From assembly GCA_965232615.1 (NCBI GenBank), contig OZ246985.1, positions 620,001 to 684,000 on the forward strand: DNA of 64,000 nucleotides, given 5' to 3'. Under the pieces are notes generated by a model. The model was given only the letters and a program-made list of their open reading frames with translations, was not told the DNA's origin and ran no database searches. The position numbers and the translations under genes were made by a program. Source of the stretch: UBA2779 sp965232615 (GTDB taxonomy: Bacteria; Spirochaetota; Spirochaetia; DSM-2461). Below are positions 8,678-17,089 of this stretch, in pieces. Positions within the stretch are counted from its first letter, which is position 1. Every line of letters starts with the position of its first letter.

Positions 8678-8962
8678 GGGCACCTCTAATAAACCCATTG
8701 AGTTCTTGACTCGATCTTTTCTGCCGCTACTGCGTTGTCAAAATGCTCACGTAAACAGGTGCGTACCGCAGGAGCAAAGCTCCGAGGAACGCACCGCCAA
8801 TCGCTTAAGATAGCTCCGCTTTTGCCTGCCTGTGCGTGTCTGCACGTAGACAGGCCGCCTTGCATCAAGAAAAAATTTAAACAGATGCGTACCGCAGGAG
8901 CAAAGCTCCGAGGAACGCACCGCCACTTCGTCAATTTCCTGAAGCTGTTTTTAGAGGTACCC
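8678..8962. repeat. MITE-like repeat, copy 3 (285 bp, expanded)
   Basis: Terminal inverted repeat GGGCACCTCTAATAAACCC / TTTTTAGAGGTACCC; flanked on both sides by TTAT (candidate 4-bp target duplication). It holds two copies of the nested palindrome GGTGCGTACCGCAGGAGC...GCTCCGAGGAACGCACC and an extra hairpin block (GCCTGTGCGTG...) that is missing from the 161-bp copies. It lies just upstream of DUF1566 gene A and truncates the gene fragment at 8963-9161. Confidence 0.85.
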
Positions 8963-9161
8963 TTATTTCTGTACTGCTTTCAAGTTCCATCTTTTCAGCT
9001 ATCCAAACCGATTTTTTGAAAATCGTATTACTTTTCCAGCGGCCTTCCCATTTTCTCAGAACATTCATTACTGCATTGTCAGAGAGTTTGTGTGCATTTA
9101 ATTGATCTATACCACTTGTGAAAAGGGTCATTGCAAATAGAATTACACCGAGTGTTTTCAT
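8963..9161 (-). pseudogene. Secreted-protein fragment cut by a MITE-like repeat
   Basis: From ATG 9161 the frame reads a signal-peptide-like start (MKTLGVILFAMTLFTSGIDQ) and then NVLRKWEGRWKSNTIFKK, a pattern that recalls small secreted proteins with a WEGxWKS motif. The frame runs into the repeat after about 65 codons, so the 3' part is gone. Function not recognised. Confidence 0.45.
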
Positions 9162-9265
9162 ATTTGTAAGCATAGCGGCCCAAAACATAATAGCAAAGAG
9201 TATGAGGTCGATAAACTGAGATCAAACGGCATCATCAAAGAATATCTGTGTCCTGAACCCGTACC

Positions 9266-11308
9266 TCAGAGCAGCAAGGACTTCAGATCACTCAATCCTG
9301 GATAATCGGGATTTTGCTTCTCAAGATCAGAAATAACTTTTCCTGCTTCAACGGTCTTCCCTGTAGAGAAGTACACTCTCGCTAATTTATCATAGGCAAT
9401 ACTGTTGGAAGGCTCCAGGATAAGGACTTTTTTATACGCACGGATTGCCTCATCGGTATTATTGTTCTCCGTTAAAACAAGGGCAAGGTTCATCTGTAAT
9501 TCTGGATCATTCGGTTCCTGGGCAACAGCCTTTTGAAAAAATATTAGACTGTCTGTGTAGTTTTTCTTATGGAGGTACACTTTTCCAAGATTATTCCAAA
9601 TCGTTACCGCAGTGGGTTCGATGCGGAATGCATTGAGTAAAGTTTCAAGAGCTTGATCATATTCACCTGATTCATTAAGAAGAACTCCAAGATTGATGAG
9701 GGGTTTTGAGTACTGAGCATCCAATCCGGCAGCTTTCCTGTAACTGTCAATTGCATCATCCCTGAGACCAGCTTCCTGGGCAGCCAAACCCAGAGTGAAA
9801 TAGTAAACTGGATTGCTTCTATCAGATTTCACAGCCTTAGTAGCATGTTCAAGTGCACTGTTGATATCCTTGAGTTTGATGCTGATCAAAGCCAGATTGT
9901 AATGAGTATCCCCATGGCCGGGTGTAAGACTCACTGCTTTTTCATAGGCATTCCTCGCATTTTCAAACGACTCACCCCTGAAATAGGCAACACCCAATCC
10001 ACGCCAATAGGAAGCGTTTCGTGGAACAAGATTTGTAGCCATGGTGAATGAATCGGCTGCTTCCTGCCACCTGTCTCTTCCAAGTTGAATATGACCAAGT
10101 TCGTAGTAGCTGGCTGCATGATCCGGCCGAATCTGGATGCTTTCCTTGAATGCCCGTTCTGCATCAGCCACCTGTTCAATCTTTAAGAAACTCAATCCCA
10201 GATTGAACCAGTTACTCTTCAATTCAGGCTCTAAACTTGAAACTCTTTCAAAGGATTTGCTTGCATCACGATAGCGTTTATCCCGATATTGGGTCTTACC
10301 CAGATCATATAGTATTTCCGTGGCTGATTGGTTCAGACTGACGGCTTTTTCATAGTGTTCTATAGCTTCATCAAGATCACCTTCCGATGCAGCAATTTGA
10401 CCAAGCCGATAGTGAGGAATCCAGTCAGCAGGATCCAGGTCATGCGCCTTTTCATATGAGTCTCTGGCCAGTTGTCTGTTTTTCTGATTGTCAGGTTTCT
10501 CCTGGAACCATGCATCACCTTCTAATACCCATGGCTTATTGGAGTCAGGATCAATTTCTTTCGCCAAAACCGCGAAACTGCGTGCTCCGGAATAATTTCC
10601 GGATTCCAGAGCGTCCTGAGCATCACTGAGGATTCTTGCCAGTTTTTTTTCTTTTTCCTCACGTATCCGACGCTCTTCCGCACTCTCAGCATCTCGTTTT
10701 GCCTGTTCCGCTTCTTTTTTTACCTGAGCGGCATCTGAGGAATCGGGGATAATACGGAGTGCATTATCAGCTTCGGCTACAGCATCATCAAATCGACCTC
10801 TGGCAAGTGCCTTCCTGGCATTTTGAATATGTTTATCAGCCTCTTTCTTCCTGATTTCCTTTTCCTTACGACGTTGTTCTTCTGCTTTCAGCCTTGCTGT
10901 CCGTTCTTCCGGATCTTCATGAACTTGAGAACTCGCCTGACTAATCAGCTGTTTATCGGAATTCTCATTCTGTTCTTCGAGTGCACTGAGTTCTGAACTA
11001 TTCGAAGCTTCATTGCTGTCTTTTCGGGCAGTAAGGATTTCATTCAGCAGATTTTCTGCCTCTTCATCACTGGAATCTGTTATCAATAATTCATTCAACA
11101 GCTCCAATGCCATCTGGTATTCACCCCGCTCATAGTAGTTCTGCACGAGAGTCAGTAAATTATCTCTTTCCACTGTACTCAAAGTCGAACTTGTTTCGCT
11201 CCCATTTCTACCATCGCCCCTGTTCAGAGCGATAAAAAAGAGACTGAATAGAACAATCACCAGTGTGGCACCTGCGATGACTGTCAACATGGTCTTCCTG
11301 CTCCTCAT
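9266..11308 (-). CDS. Membrane-anchored TPR protein with coiled-coil segment
   Basis: 680 residues. An N-terminal membrane anchor (about residues 8-28, TVIAGATLVIVLFSLFFIAL) is followed by one TPR-like unit (about 50-95), a highly charged coiled coil (about 125-220, rich in EEQRRKEKEIRKKEA-type sequence) and then about a dozen TPR units to the C-terminus (motifs such as HYRLGQIAASEGDLDEAIEHYEKA). TPR arrays mediate protein-protein contacts; here probably on the periplasmic side. The start ATG overlaps the stop of the upstream TPR gene (TAATG), so the two are translationally coupled and probably act together. Partner unknown. Confidence 0.82.
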   Translation of the reverse strand: MRSRKTMLTVIAGATLVIVLFSLFFIALNRGDGRNGSETSSTLSTVERDNLLTLVQNYYERGEYQMALELLNELLITDSSDEEAENLLNEILTARKDSNEASNSSELSALEEQNENSDKQLISQASSQVHEDPEERTARLKAEEQRRKEKEIRKKEADKHIQNARKALARGRFDDAVAEADNALRIIPDSSDAAQVKKEAEQAKRDAESAEERRIREEKEKKLARILSDAQDALESGNYSGARSFAVLAKEIDPDSNKPWVLEGDAWFQEKPDNQKNRQLARDSYEKAHDLDPADWIPHYRLGQIAASEGDLDEAIEHYEKAVSLNQSATEILYDLGKTQYRDKRYRDASKSFERVSSLEPELKSNWFNLGLSFLKIEQVADAERAFKESIQIRPDHAASYYELGHIQLGRDRWQEAADSFTMATNLVPRNASYWRGLGVAYFRGESFENARNAYEKAVSLTPGHGDTHYNLALISIKLKDINSALEHATKAVKSDRSNPVYYFTLGLAAQEAGLRDDAIDSYRKAAGLDAQYSKPLINLGVLLNESGEYDQALETLLNAFRIEPTAVTIWNNLGKVYLHKKNYTDSLIFFQKAVAQEPNDPELQMNLALVLTENNNTDEAIRAYKKVLILEPSNSIAYDKLARVYFSTGKTVEAGKVISDLEKQNPDYPGLSDLKSLLL

Positions 11309-12201
11309 TAGTCCTCCAGATCCGATTCTTCAAATTCTTCTCGTAGATTTTCGGAACCAGCGCTAATACTCTTAGTGTATTCTCCACTATCTCCAAGCGA
11401 GTCTCTCACTTCTTCCAGTAAAGCCTGTCGACGAGCTTCCTCCTGAATACGTCGAGCTTCGGCTATCATGGCCTCCTGGATTTTTTCATTCATCAGGGCA
11501 ATCACTTTTTCAATCTTTTTCCGGTCCGGGGAATCAGGTTCCCTTTTCAAATACAATGAATAATCCCTGACAGATTCATCATAATTCTCCTGATTGAGCT
11601 CCAGGTTGGCTCTGTTCAGCAAGGCAGATGATACACTCTTTCCTCCGCCCTCAATAATTGTTGTGTAATCCTCCAATGCTCCCTGAATGTTTCCTCTCTT
11701 CCACCTGAGATTGCCACGATTAAGCAAAATATCGTCCGTATCGCCACCAAGAGACAGACTTCTTTCATACGCAGCTTCTGCATCGGTAAATCGACCACTT
11801 TGATGATAACAAAGGCCAGCATAGAAAGGATAAACTGGAGAAGACGGGTTCTCCTCTTCTGCTTTGATGAAACAAGCCGCGGCATCATCAATCCTGCGCC
11901 ACTTGAAAGACTCAACTCCCTTTTCAAACCATTCATCAGCAGAAAGAGCTCCCAGAGAAATATCAGCACAGAACAGCAGAATTATCCATAGACAACCTCT
12001 AAAAAACCGTTTTTGAAATTTGGCGCAATGGCGGTGTGTTCCTCGGAGCTTTGCTCCTGCGGTACGCTCCTGCTTACGTGAGCATTTTGACAACGCAGCA
12101 GCGAGGAAAAAGATCAAGCCAAAAACGAAATAAGGTTTTTTAGAGGTGCCCCATAATAGATTCCCTGTAGCTCGTTTGACATCACTTCCTGAATTTGACA
12201 T
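11308..12201 (-). CDS. Small exported TPR protein with a MITE inserted in its signal region
   Basis: The conserved part (about 11308-11960) has three or four TPR-like units (EWFEKGVESFKWRRIDDAAA, FYAGLCYHQSGRFTDAEAAY) and a charged C-terminal helix. Upstream, the frame passes without a stop through the 161-bp MITE copy at 11991-12151 and reaches ATG 12201. Removing the repeat plus one 4-bp duplication leaves MSNSGSDVKRATGNLLW joined to IILLFCADISLGALSA, a believable signal peptide. The insertion adds exactly 55 codons. No good ribosome-binding site precedes 12201, and the divergent gene begins only 13 bp away, so the start is uncertain and the present gene may be impaired. Confidence 0.6.
   Translation of the reverse strand: MSNSGSDVKRATGNLLWGTSKKPYFVFGLIFFLAAALSKCSRKQERTAGAKLRGTHRHCAKFQKRFFRGCLWIILLFCADISLGALSADEWFEKGVESFKWRRIDDAAACFIKAEEENPSSPVYPFYAGLCYHQSGRFTDAEAAYERSLSLGGDTDDILLNRGNLRWKRGNIQGALEDYTTIIEGGGKSVSSALLNRANLELNQENYDESVRDYSLYLKREPDSPDRKKIEKVIALMNEKIQEAMIAEARRIQEEARRQALLEEVRDSLGDSGEYTKSISAGSENLREEFEESDLED
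11991..12151. repeat. MITE-like repeat, copy 4 (161 bp, in frame inside a gene)
   Basis: Starts GACAACCTCTAAAAAACCG and ends GGTTTTTTAGAGGTGCCC, with CATA immediately on both sides (11987-11990 and 12152-12155), a perfect 4-bp target duplication. It contains one nested palindrome (GGTGTGTTCCTCGGAGC...GCTCCTGCGGTACGCTCC). On the minus strand one frame is free of stops. Confidence 0.9.
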
Positions 12202-12214
12202 ACTGGCTTCGGTA

Positions 12215-13600
12215 ATGGATATTGGTATTGTTGTTTTCCTGATCATTCTCGCTACTACCATATTAGGACTCCTGGTTCGTATAATCGTAATCAATCTGTC
12301 TCCAATGAGAATAACAGCATTACAGGATATCATCTCAAATGGTCGATATCCTCAAGCAATCAGCTATGCAAAGAAGCTCCTGGGAAAAGATCCTCAGAAC
12401 TATGATGCTCATTACCTCCTGGGCAAATCCTATGAACTGGCAGGCGAGAAAAAAATGGCATTACTGGAATACAAGATTGTCAACAAGTATTCCATTTTTT
12501 CCAATATCTGCCGAGAGCAGGATTTCAGAGAAGCGATTGCTTCTCTATATATAGAATTCGGCGAAGAAGTGGAGGCTCTCAAGGAATACCTTTTACTTAT
12601 AAAACTCGCCCCTGTCGAAGCCAGATACTACTATCAAGCTGGTCAGTTGTTCGCAAAGCAAAATGAATCCAATAAAGCAGCACATTACTACAAACAGACA
12701 ATCAAATACAACCCTATGCATAGAGATGTTTACAGGGCTTATGGTCAATTGATGTATAATGCACAAAACCCCGCTGAAGCAAAACCGGCCCTGGAAAAAG
12801 CTATTGAACTTTTACCAAATGACTACAAAGCTCACTTTTATCTTGGATGTCTTTACAAAGACTACAGAAATTACAAACAGGCTATTTCATCATTTGATAT
12901 TTCACTTCATGATCATGAAATGAGACAAGCTTCCCTCATCGAAAGAGGATTATGCTATATGTCTCTTGGCAATACCGAAAAAGCTCAGATGAATTTTGAA
13001 CACGCGATTGAATATTCAGATGATGACCAGGAATCAAACAGAACATTGTTCGCAAGATATTTTCTATCACAATGCCATGAGAAATTGAATAATCTGGAAG
13101 AAGCGCTTGATCAGTGGGAAATGATTCATCTGAAAAATAAGAATTTTCGAGATGTTCCTGCAAAATTAGATCAATACAAAGATCTGAAAAAACACGATTC
13201 ATTATTAGACTTCATAACGGCTTCTCCTGAGGAATTTGAAAGGATTTGCCATCAGATTATTGACTTATCAGGTTATAGTGTAATCAAGTATAAACCAGTA
13301 AGTGATGGCGCGCAAATACTTGCTGAAACAAAAAAAACCAAGCGATGGCTCAATGAAATGCAATCCGAGAGTTGCTTTAGAATTCTCAGAAGTATGGAAG
13401 ATATAAATATGAATTATTTACGTGCATTCCAGGATTATTTGCAGAAAAAAGGCATAAAAAATGGCTATATTTTTACCAGTTCTAATGTTACATACTCCGC
13501 GAAGGATTACGCGAAAAATCGTACAATAGAAGTGATTGACAAAATAAAACTGATATCGTATCTTAATAGAATAACTTTAAGTCCAAAGAGCAGGAAATGA
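12215..13600 (+). CDS. Membrane-anchored TPR protein with Mrr-like nuclease-fold C-terminus
   Basis: 461 residues from ATG 12215; earlier in-frame starts lie in the repeat. An N-terminal helix (MDIGIVVFLIILATTILGLL) anchors the protein; TPR-like units follow (LLGKSYELAGEKKMALLEY, AYGQLMYNAQNPAEAKPALE) up to about residue 320. The last 120 residues resemble restriction-endonuclease (Mrr) folds: FERICHQIIDLSGYSV, then DGAQILAETKKTKRW, and GYIFTSSNVTYSAKDYAKN followed by IEVIDKIKLISYL, which parallels the GxxxTxxxFTxxAxxxA...xLIDxxxL pattern. The usual QxK catalytic motif appears as AETKK. Whether it cuts nucleic acid is unknown. It overlaps the next gene by 4 bases (ATGA). Confidence 0.7.
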   Translation: MDIGIVVFLIILATTILGLLVRIIVINLSPMRITALQDIISNGRYPQAISYAKKLLGKDPQNYDAHYLLGKSYELAGEKKMALLEYKIVNKYSIFSNICREQDFREAIASLYIEFGEEVEALKEYLLLIKLAPVEARYYYQAGQLFAKQNESNKAAHYYKQTIKYNPMHRDVYRAYGQLMYNAQNPAEAKPALEKAIELLPNDYKAHFYLGCLYKDYRNYKQAISSFDISLHDHEMRQASLIERGLCYMSLGNTEKAQMNFEHAIEYSDDDQESNRTLFARYFLSQCHEKLNNLEEALDQWEMIHLKNKNFRDVPAKLDQYKDLKKHDSLLDFITASPEEFERICHQIIDLSGYSVIKYKPVSDGAQILAETKKTKRWLNEMQSESCFRILRSMEDINMNYLRAFQDYLQKKGIKNGYIFTSSNVTYSAKDYAKNRTIEVIDKIKLISYLNRITLSPKSRK

Positions 13601-15177
13601 GGGTATTAGCTGTCGCGGACCATGTGGATCCGCTTGTATATTCTCATAATATCAAATCAAGATTTAATGCCGTCGACTTTGTTATTGGAGCCGGTGATCT
13701 TGATATTTCCTACTATGAATACATAGTTTCCTGTTTGAATAAGCCGCTGTATTTTGTGTTCGGAAATCACAATCTGACGGAATTTTCCATGTTTCATCCA
13801 TCTCAAGGAGCATTTCCTCCAGACCATACAAAGAATTCAATCGCAATGCATTATGGGTCATGTTGTGTGGATGGTACTATCAAGAGAGATAAAAAAACCG
13901 GGATTATAATTGCAGGACTGGGTGGGAGTCAAAGATACAATAATGAGAAACACCAGTACACTGAGTTACAGATGTTTCTCAGAATACTGAAGCTTATCCC
14001 ACATATGATGATATACCGGATTAAGTATGGACGATGGGCCGATTTACTCGTTACACATGCTACTCCAAAAGGAATTCACGATCGCGAAGACCTATGTCAT
14101 CAGGGATTTAAATGCTTTCTGTGGTTTATAAAAGTATTCAAGCCGCGCTACCTGATACATGGACACGTGCATTTATATGATATCAATGCTCAGAGGCAGT
14201 CTGAGTTGTATAATACAAGAATTATTAATGCATATAATCATATCATCTTCGATTGGGAGAAGGGGATGGAAAACAAACCATACTTGAATAACCTGGTAGA
14301 GCAGGATTTCAACAAAGCAAAACTACTGGCCTGGATGGAATCTTTACGCAGTATTGTCAATCCTCAGGCAGGACAGCTACTGGCATTCCATGATATTAAG
14401 GAACTGGTTAAAACAAGTGGGGAAAAATACCTTGGGATGCAGACTGTACCAATAAAATCCATAGCGGGAAGTGAAGATCGATACCGGGATTTCAGTCGTC
14501 ATTTCTTTCCAAGGAAGGAGCATCTACGCTACCGTTGGATGAGCATAGACAGTGCATACCTCACAAATGTTATTCTGCCTCCCATAAAGCTGCTGAAAAT
14601 CGGCGATGTGTATTTTGTAAGGGATGGAAATCATCGCGTTTCTGTTGCACTAACTCAGGGTGTCCTTTCCATTGATGCGGAGGTAATAGAACTCACATCA
14701 GAACTGTCCATCAGTGCAAATGCCACAAGAGATGAAATACTCAAAGCTGTCATTGAGTGGGAACGGCAATGTGTGCTTGGACAAACTGGTATTGATCAAA
14801 TGATTCCCGTAGAAACGATTACATTTACAACCCCTGGCCGCTGGTATGAAGTATTGAATCATCTGGAAGGACACAAATACTATAGGAGCCTTGAACAAAA
14901 TGGTGAAATCTCTTTTCAAGAGGCTGTCCATTCCTGGCACAGCAATCTCTACATTCCCATTGTGGAAATAGTGCGCAAGGAGAAGATCCTCTCTCGTTTC
15001 CCGGGTAGAACCGAGGCCGATCTGTATATATGGATAATCAAGCACTGGCACAGTCTCAAAGAGCAGTGTGGTTCATTGTATCCATTGAATAAAGCGGCTT
15101 CCGATTATGCTGATACTCATGGTAGAAAACCATTCCAGAAGTGGTTTCGATGGATCCGTTTCTTATGGAATCGATAA
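13597..15177 (+). CDS. Metallophosphoesterase fused to ParB-like C-terminal domain
   Basis: 526 residues. The N-terminal half is a calcineurin-like phosphoesterase: VADHVD (8-11), GAGDLD (31-36), FGNHN (55-59), LLVTHATP and HGHVHL supply the metal ligands, with the first motif being D-H-V-D instead of the usual D-x-H. The C-terminal half (about 270-470) has a ParB/Srx-like signature (YFVRDGNHRVSVAL) preceded by a typical FHDIKELVKTSG stretch. The start overlaps the TPR-nuclease-like gene by 4 bases, so the two proteins are probably made together. Substrate unknown; the combination is unusual. Confidence 0.72.
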   Translation: MRVLAVADHVDPLVYSHNIKSRFNAVDFVIGAGDLDISYYEYIVSCLNKPLYFVFGNHNLTEFSMFHPSQGAFPPDHTKNSIAMHYGSCCVDGTIKRDKKTGIIIAGLGGSQRYNNEKHQYTELQMFLRILKLIPHMMIYRIKYGRWADLLVTHATPKGIHDREDLCHQGFKCFLWFIKVFKPRYLIHGHVHLYDINAQRQSELYNTRIINAYNHIIFDWEKGMENKPYLNNLVEQDFNKAKLLAWMESLRSIVNPQAGQLLAFHDIKELVKTSGEKYLGMQTVPIKSIAGSEDRYRDFSRHFFPRKEHLRYRWMSIDSAYLTNVILPPIKLLKIGDVYFVRDGNHRVSVALTQGVLSIDAEVIELTSELSISANATRDEILKAVIEWERQCVLGQTGIDQMIPVETITFTTPGRWYEVLNHLEGHKYYRSLEQNGEISFQEAVHSWHSNLYIPIVEIVRKEKILSRFPGRTEADLYIWIIKHWHSLKEQCGSLYPLNKAASDYADTHGRKPFQKWFRWIRFLWNR

Positions 15178-15807
15178 ACGCTGGGGACCAATACGGATGC
15201 CGCTACCTTTATCGTCAAGACTGATCCAGATCTCCCACCATACGGCTCTGAGACCTGCAGGGATTGTATACCCATTAATTGCACGAGTTTTGTGAATCAT
15301 CTCCAGATCACCAGAACGCAGTATTAATACCGGTTTATTATATCTCCCGGAGTATCTGAGCACGCCATTAGAGATATTCGCGACAGGCCAGTCGATCTCA
15401 GAGATTAAAACCCTGTTTGATATCAGCCGGAATTTCGTTTCATCTGTCTGACCAGCTAAGTCTGTCAGTCGAACCGTATACAACACGTTCGGCAGGCTTT
15501 TTCCAGAGTACGGAATCATTCCCGGCATACCCCAGAAATCCCCTCCATCCGTTTGAATGAGCACCCACTCGCTGCGAGAAAAACTCCACTGATATCCTGT
15601 ACCTTCGGCAATTACGGTTATCTCGTTTGGATCATCATCATCATCGGGATCTGACATACGAACAAAAAGGTATAGCTCTTCTCGTAGAAAGTCCTGGTTG
15701 CGGTGTATTACCCGCCAATCCACCTGCTCGATCACTGGAGATGATTCGCTGCAGCCAATCATGATGTACAGCAAAATCAATAATCCAATATATAACAAAC
15801 TTCTCAC
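15163..15807 (-). CDS. Putative lipoprotein, unknown function
   Basis: 214 residues from a GTG start that overlaps the stop of the upstream gene. Signal with lipobox MIGC (Cys19). The mature part is beta-rich and has an acidic run (MSDPDDDDDPNE). No family recognised. It ends 15 bp inside the 3' end of the convergent phosphoesterase gene. Co-transcribed with the SelB-like gene upstream. Confidence 0.65.
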   Translation of the reverse strand: MRSLLYIGLLILLYIMIGCSESSPVIEQVDWRVIHRNQDFLREELYLFVRMSDPDDDDDPNEITVIAEGTGYQWSFSRSEWVLIQTDGGDFWGMPGMIPYSGKSLPNVLYTVRLTDLAGQTDETKFRLISNRVLISEIDWPVANISNGVLRYSGRYNKPVLILRSGDLEMIHKTRAINGYTIPAGLRAVWWEIWISLDDKGSGIRIGPQRLSIP

Positions 15808-17045
15808 ATCACGACCCTCGTTACCCCATCCTTCCGCACTCTGAGTTTTCCACTTAATTCAAGAATTTTCAGTATTTCCAACGAAACAGTGCGACTACCT
15901 CCCAGTTTTTTCCTGACATCAGCAATGACCAGATTCTCACCTTTTTCAAAATTAGACAACAAGGATTCACACATCTGTTCAGCAACTTCTGAACAGAACC
16001 AGAGAAATGTTCCTCCCACAGCCAGACCAGATCGTCCAAGAACAGCCACTGCTTCGATATCCGATGAAGATTTTATACTCTGTGTACGTAAACCTTTCTT
16101 TCCAGTCTGCCTGATTTTTTCCAGCCAGGAGCGATGAAAAGGTGCAAGAGGAGGAGGGCCGGGAATAAACAGCCAGCCATCACGCCGTAACAATTTGTTG
16201 CGGCGGCAAAGTTCATCCGCAATATGAACCAGAAAATCATGAGGGTATGCTGATAGATTCAAACTGGAAATCTCAGCCCCTCCTGGTTTCATTGTGAGTT
16301 TCATAAGAGATTTCTCCACGCCACTGAATTCATTCTCCATAACAACCCATTTTCCTGTTTTCACACTTCCCGGGAATGGATACTCATTCAGGATGGGGGG
16401 TATGAATTGAAAGCCACGGCTGTACAGCAGGCATTCATAGATCTCTCCCAGGTCAGGATGGGGGTTTGACCGACGTCTGATTTCAGCATTAAACCGCCTC
16501 ATCATCAGTCGGTCTACTGATCCGGGGTAAAATAGCCTGAAATACCTTATTTTATCGTTGGAGTCTGAAAGACTCACCTGCATCCCGGGAATCATGGGAT
16601 AAGGACGAGGTAATTGTATACGAAAAAAAGCACCGTCGCTATAACCATGAATTCGTCCAACAAGCTTCTCCTTATTGAACCCCTGAGTAATGCCGCCCAT
16701 AAGCCGATACTCCCCTCCAGGTAATACCGGCCCATCAGTAAGCAGCAAGGCTTCACAATGCTGGTGAACAGGCCATTCGGTACCAAGAATAACCGCACCT
16801 GGTATGATTAAACTCCGTATCGCTCCTTTCAGTATAAAAGAGACATTTCCATCAGGCAAAGTTAAGATGTTTTTTAAACGAACCCCGCGTTCACCAGGGA
16901 AAAGAATACCCTCTTCTCTGTTTACAATTTTTCCGGGAAGTAAACGGCATATAACCTTCGTATGTTTGCCTGCATATTGTTCATCAATTCTGAGAATACT
17001 GTATCCAGGAAGAACCATGCAGGTATCATAATGCAGTGACTTCAT
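15804..17045 (-). CDS. SelB-like protein lacking the GTPase domain
   Basis: 413 residues from ATG 17045, which has AGGGGA 7 bases upstream (the frame extends further but without support). There is no G1 P-loop. What remains looks like the middle and end of the selenocysteine elongation factor: a domain-II-like barrel (CRLLPGKIV, ILFPGERGVRLKNILTLPDG), a domain-III-like segment (FFRIQLPRPYPMIPGMQVSL), and a C-terminal winged helix (LVIADVRKKLGGSRTVSLEI, then LELSGKLRVRKDGVTRVV) that parallels the SelB end. The similarity is by eye only. It could be a decayed or repurposed SelB paralogue, perhaps an RNA-binding protein. Confidence 0.45.
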   Translation of the reverse strand: MKSLHYDTCMVLPGYSILRIDEQYAGKHTKVICRLLPGKIVNREEGILFPGERGVRLKNILTLPDGNVSFILKGAIRSLIIPGAVILGTEWPVHQHCEALLLTDGPVLPGGEYRLMGGITQGFNKEKLVGRIHGYSDGAFFRIQLPRPYPMIPGMQVSLSDSNDKIRYFRLFYPGSVDRLMMRRFNAEIRRRSNPHPDLGEIYECLLYSRGFQFIPPILNEYPFPGSVKTGKWVVMENEFSGVEKSLMKLTMKPGGAEISSLNLSAYPHDFLVHIADELCRRNKLLRRDGWLFIPGPPPLAPFHRSWLEKIRQTGKKGLRTQSIKSSSDIEAVAVLGRSGLAVGGTFLWFCSEVAEQMCESLLSNFEKGENLVIADVRKKLGGSRTVSLEILKILELSGKLRVRKDGVTRVVM

Positions 17046-17089
17046 CTTTGTCCCCTGCCTGGTATATAGTGTTCTATCCAGGAATTCCA

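Noticed and set aside
12202..12333. Extending the small TPR gene upstream to 12333
   Set aside because: That part is antisense to the N-terminal membrane helix of the divergent gene.
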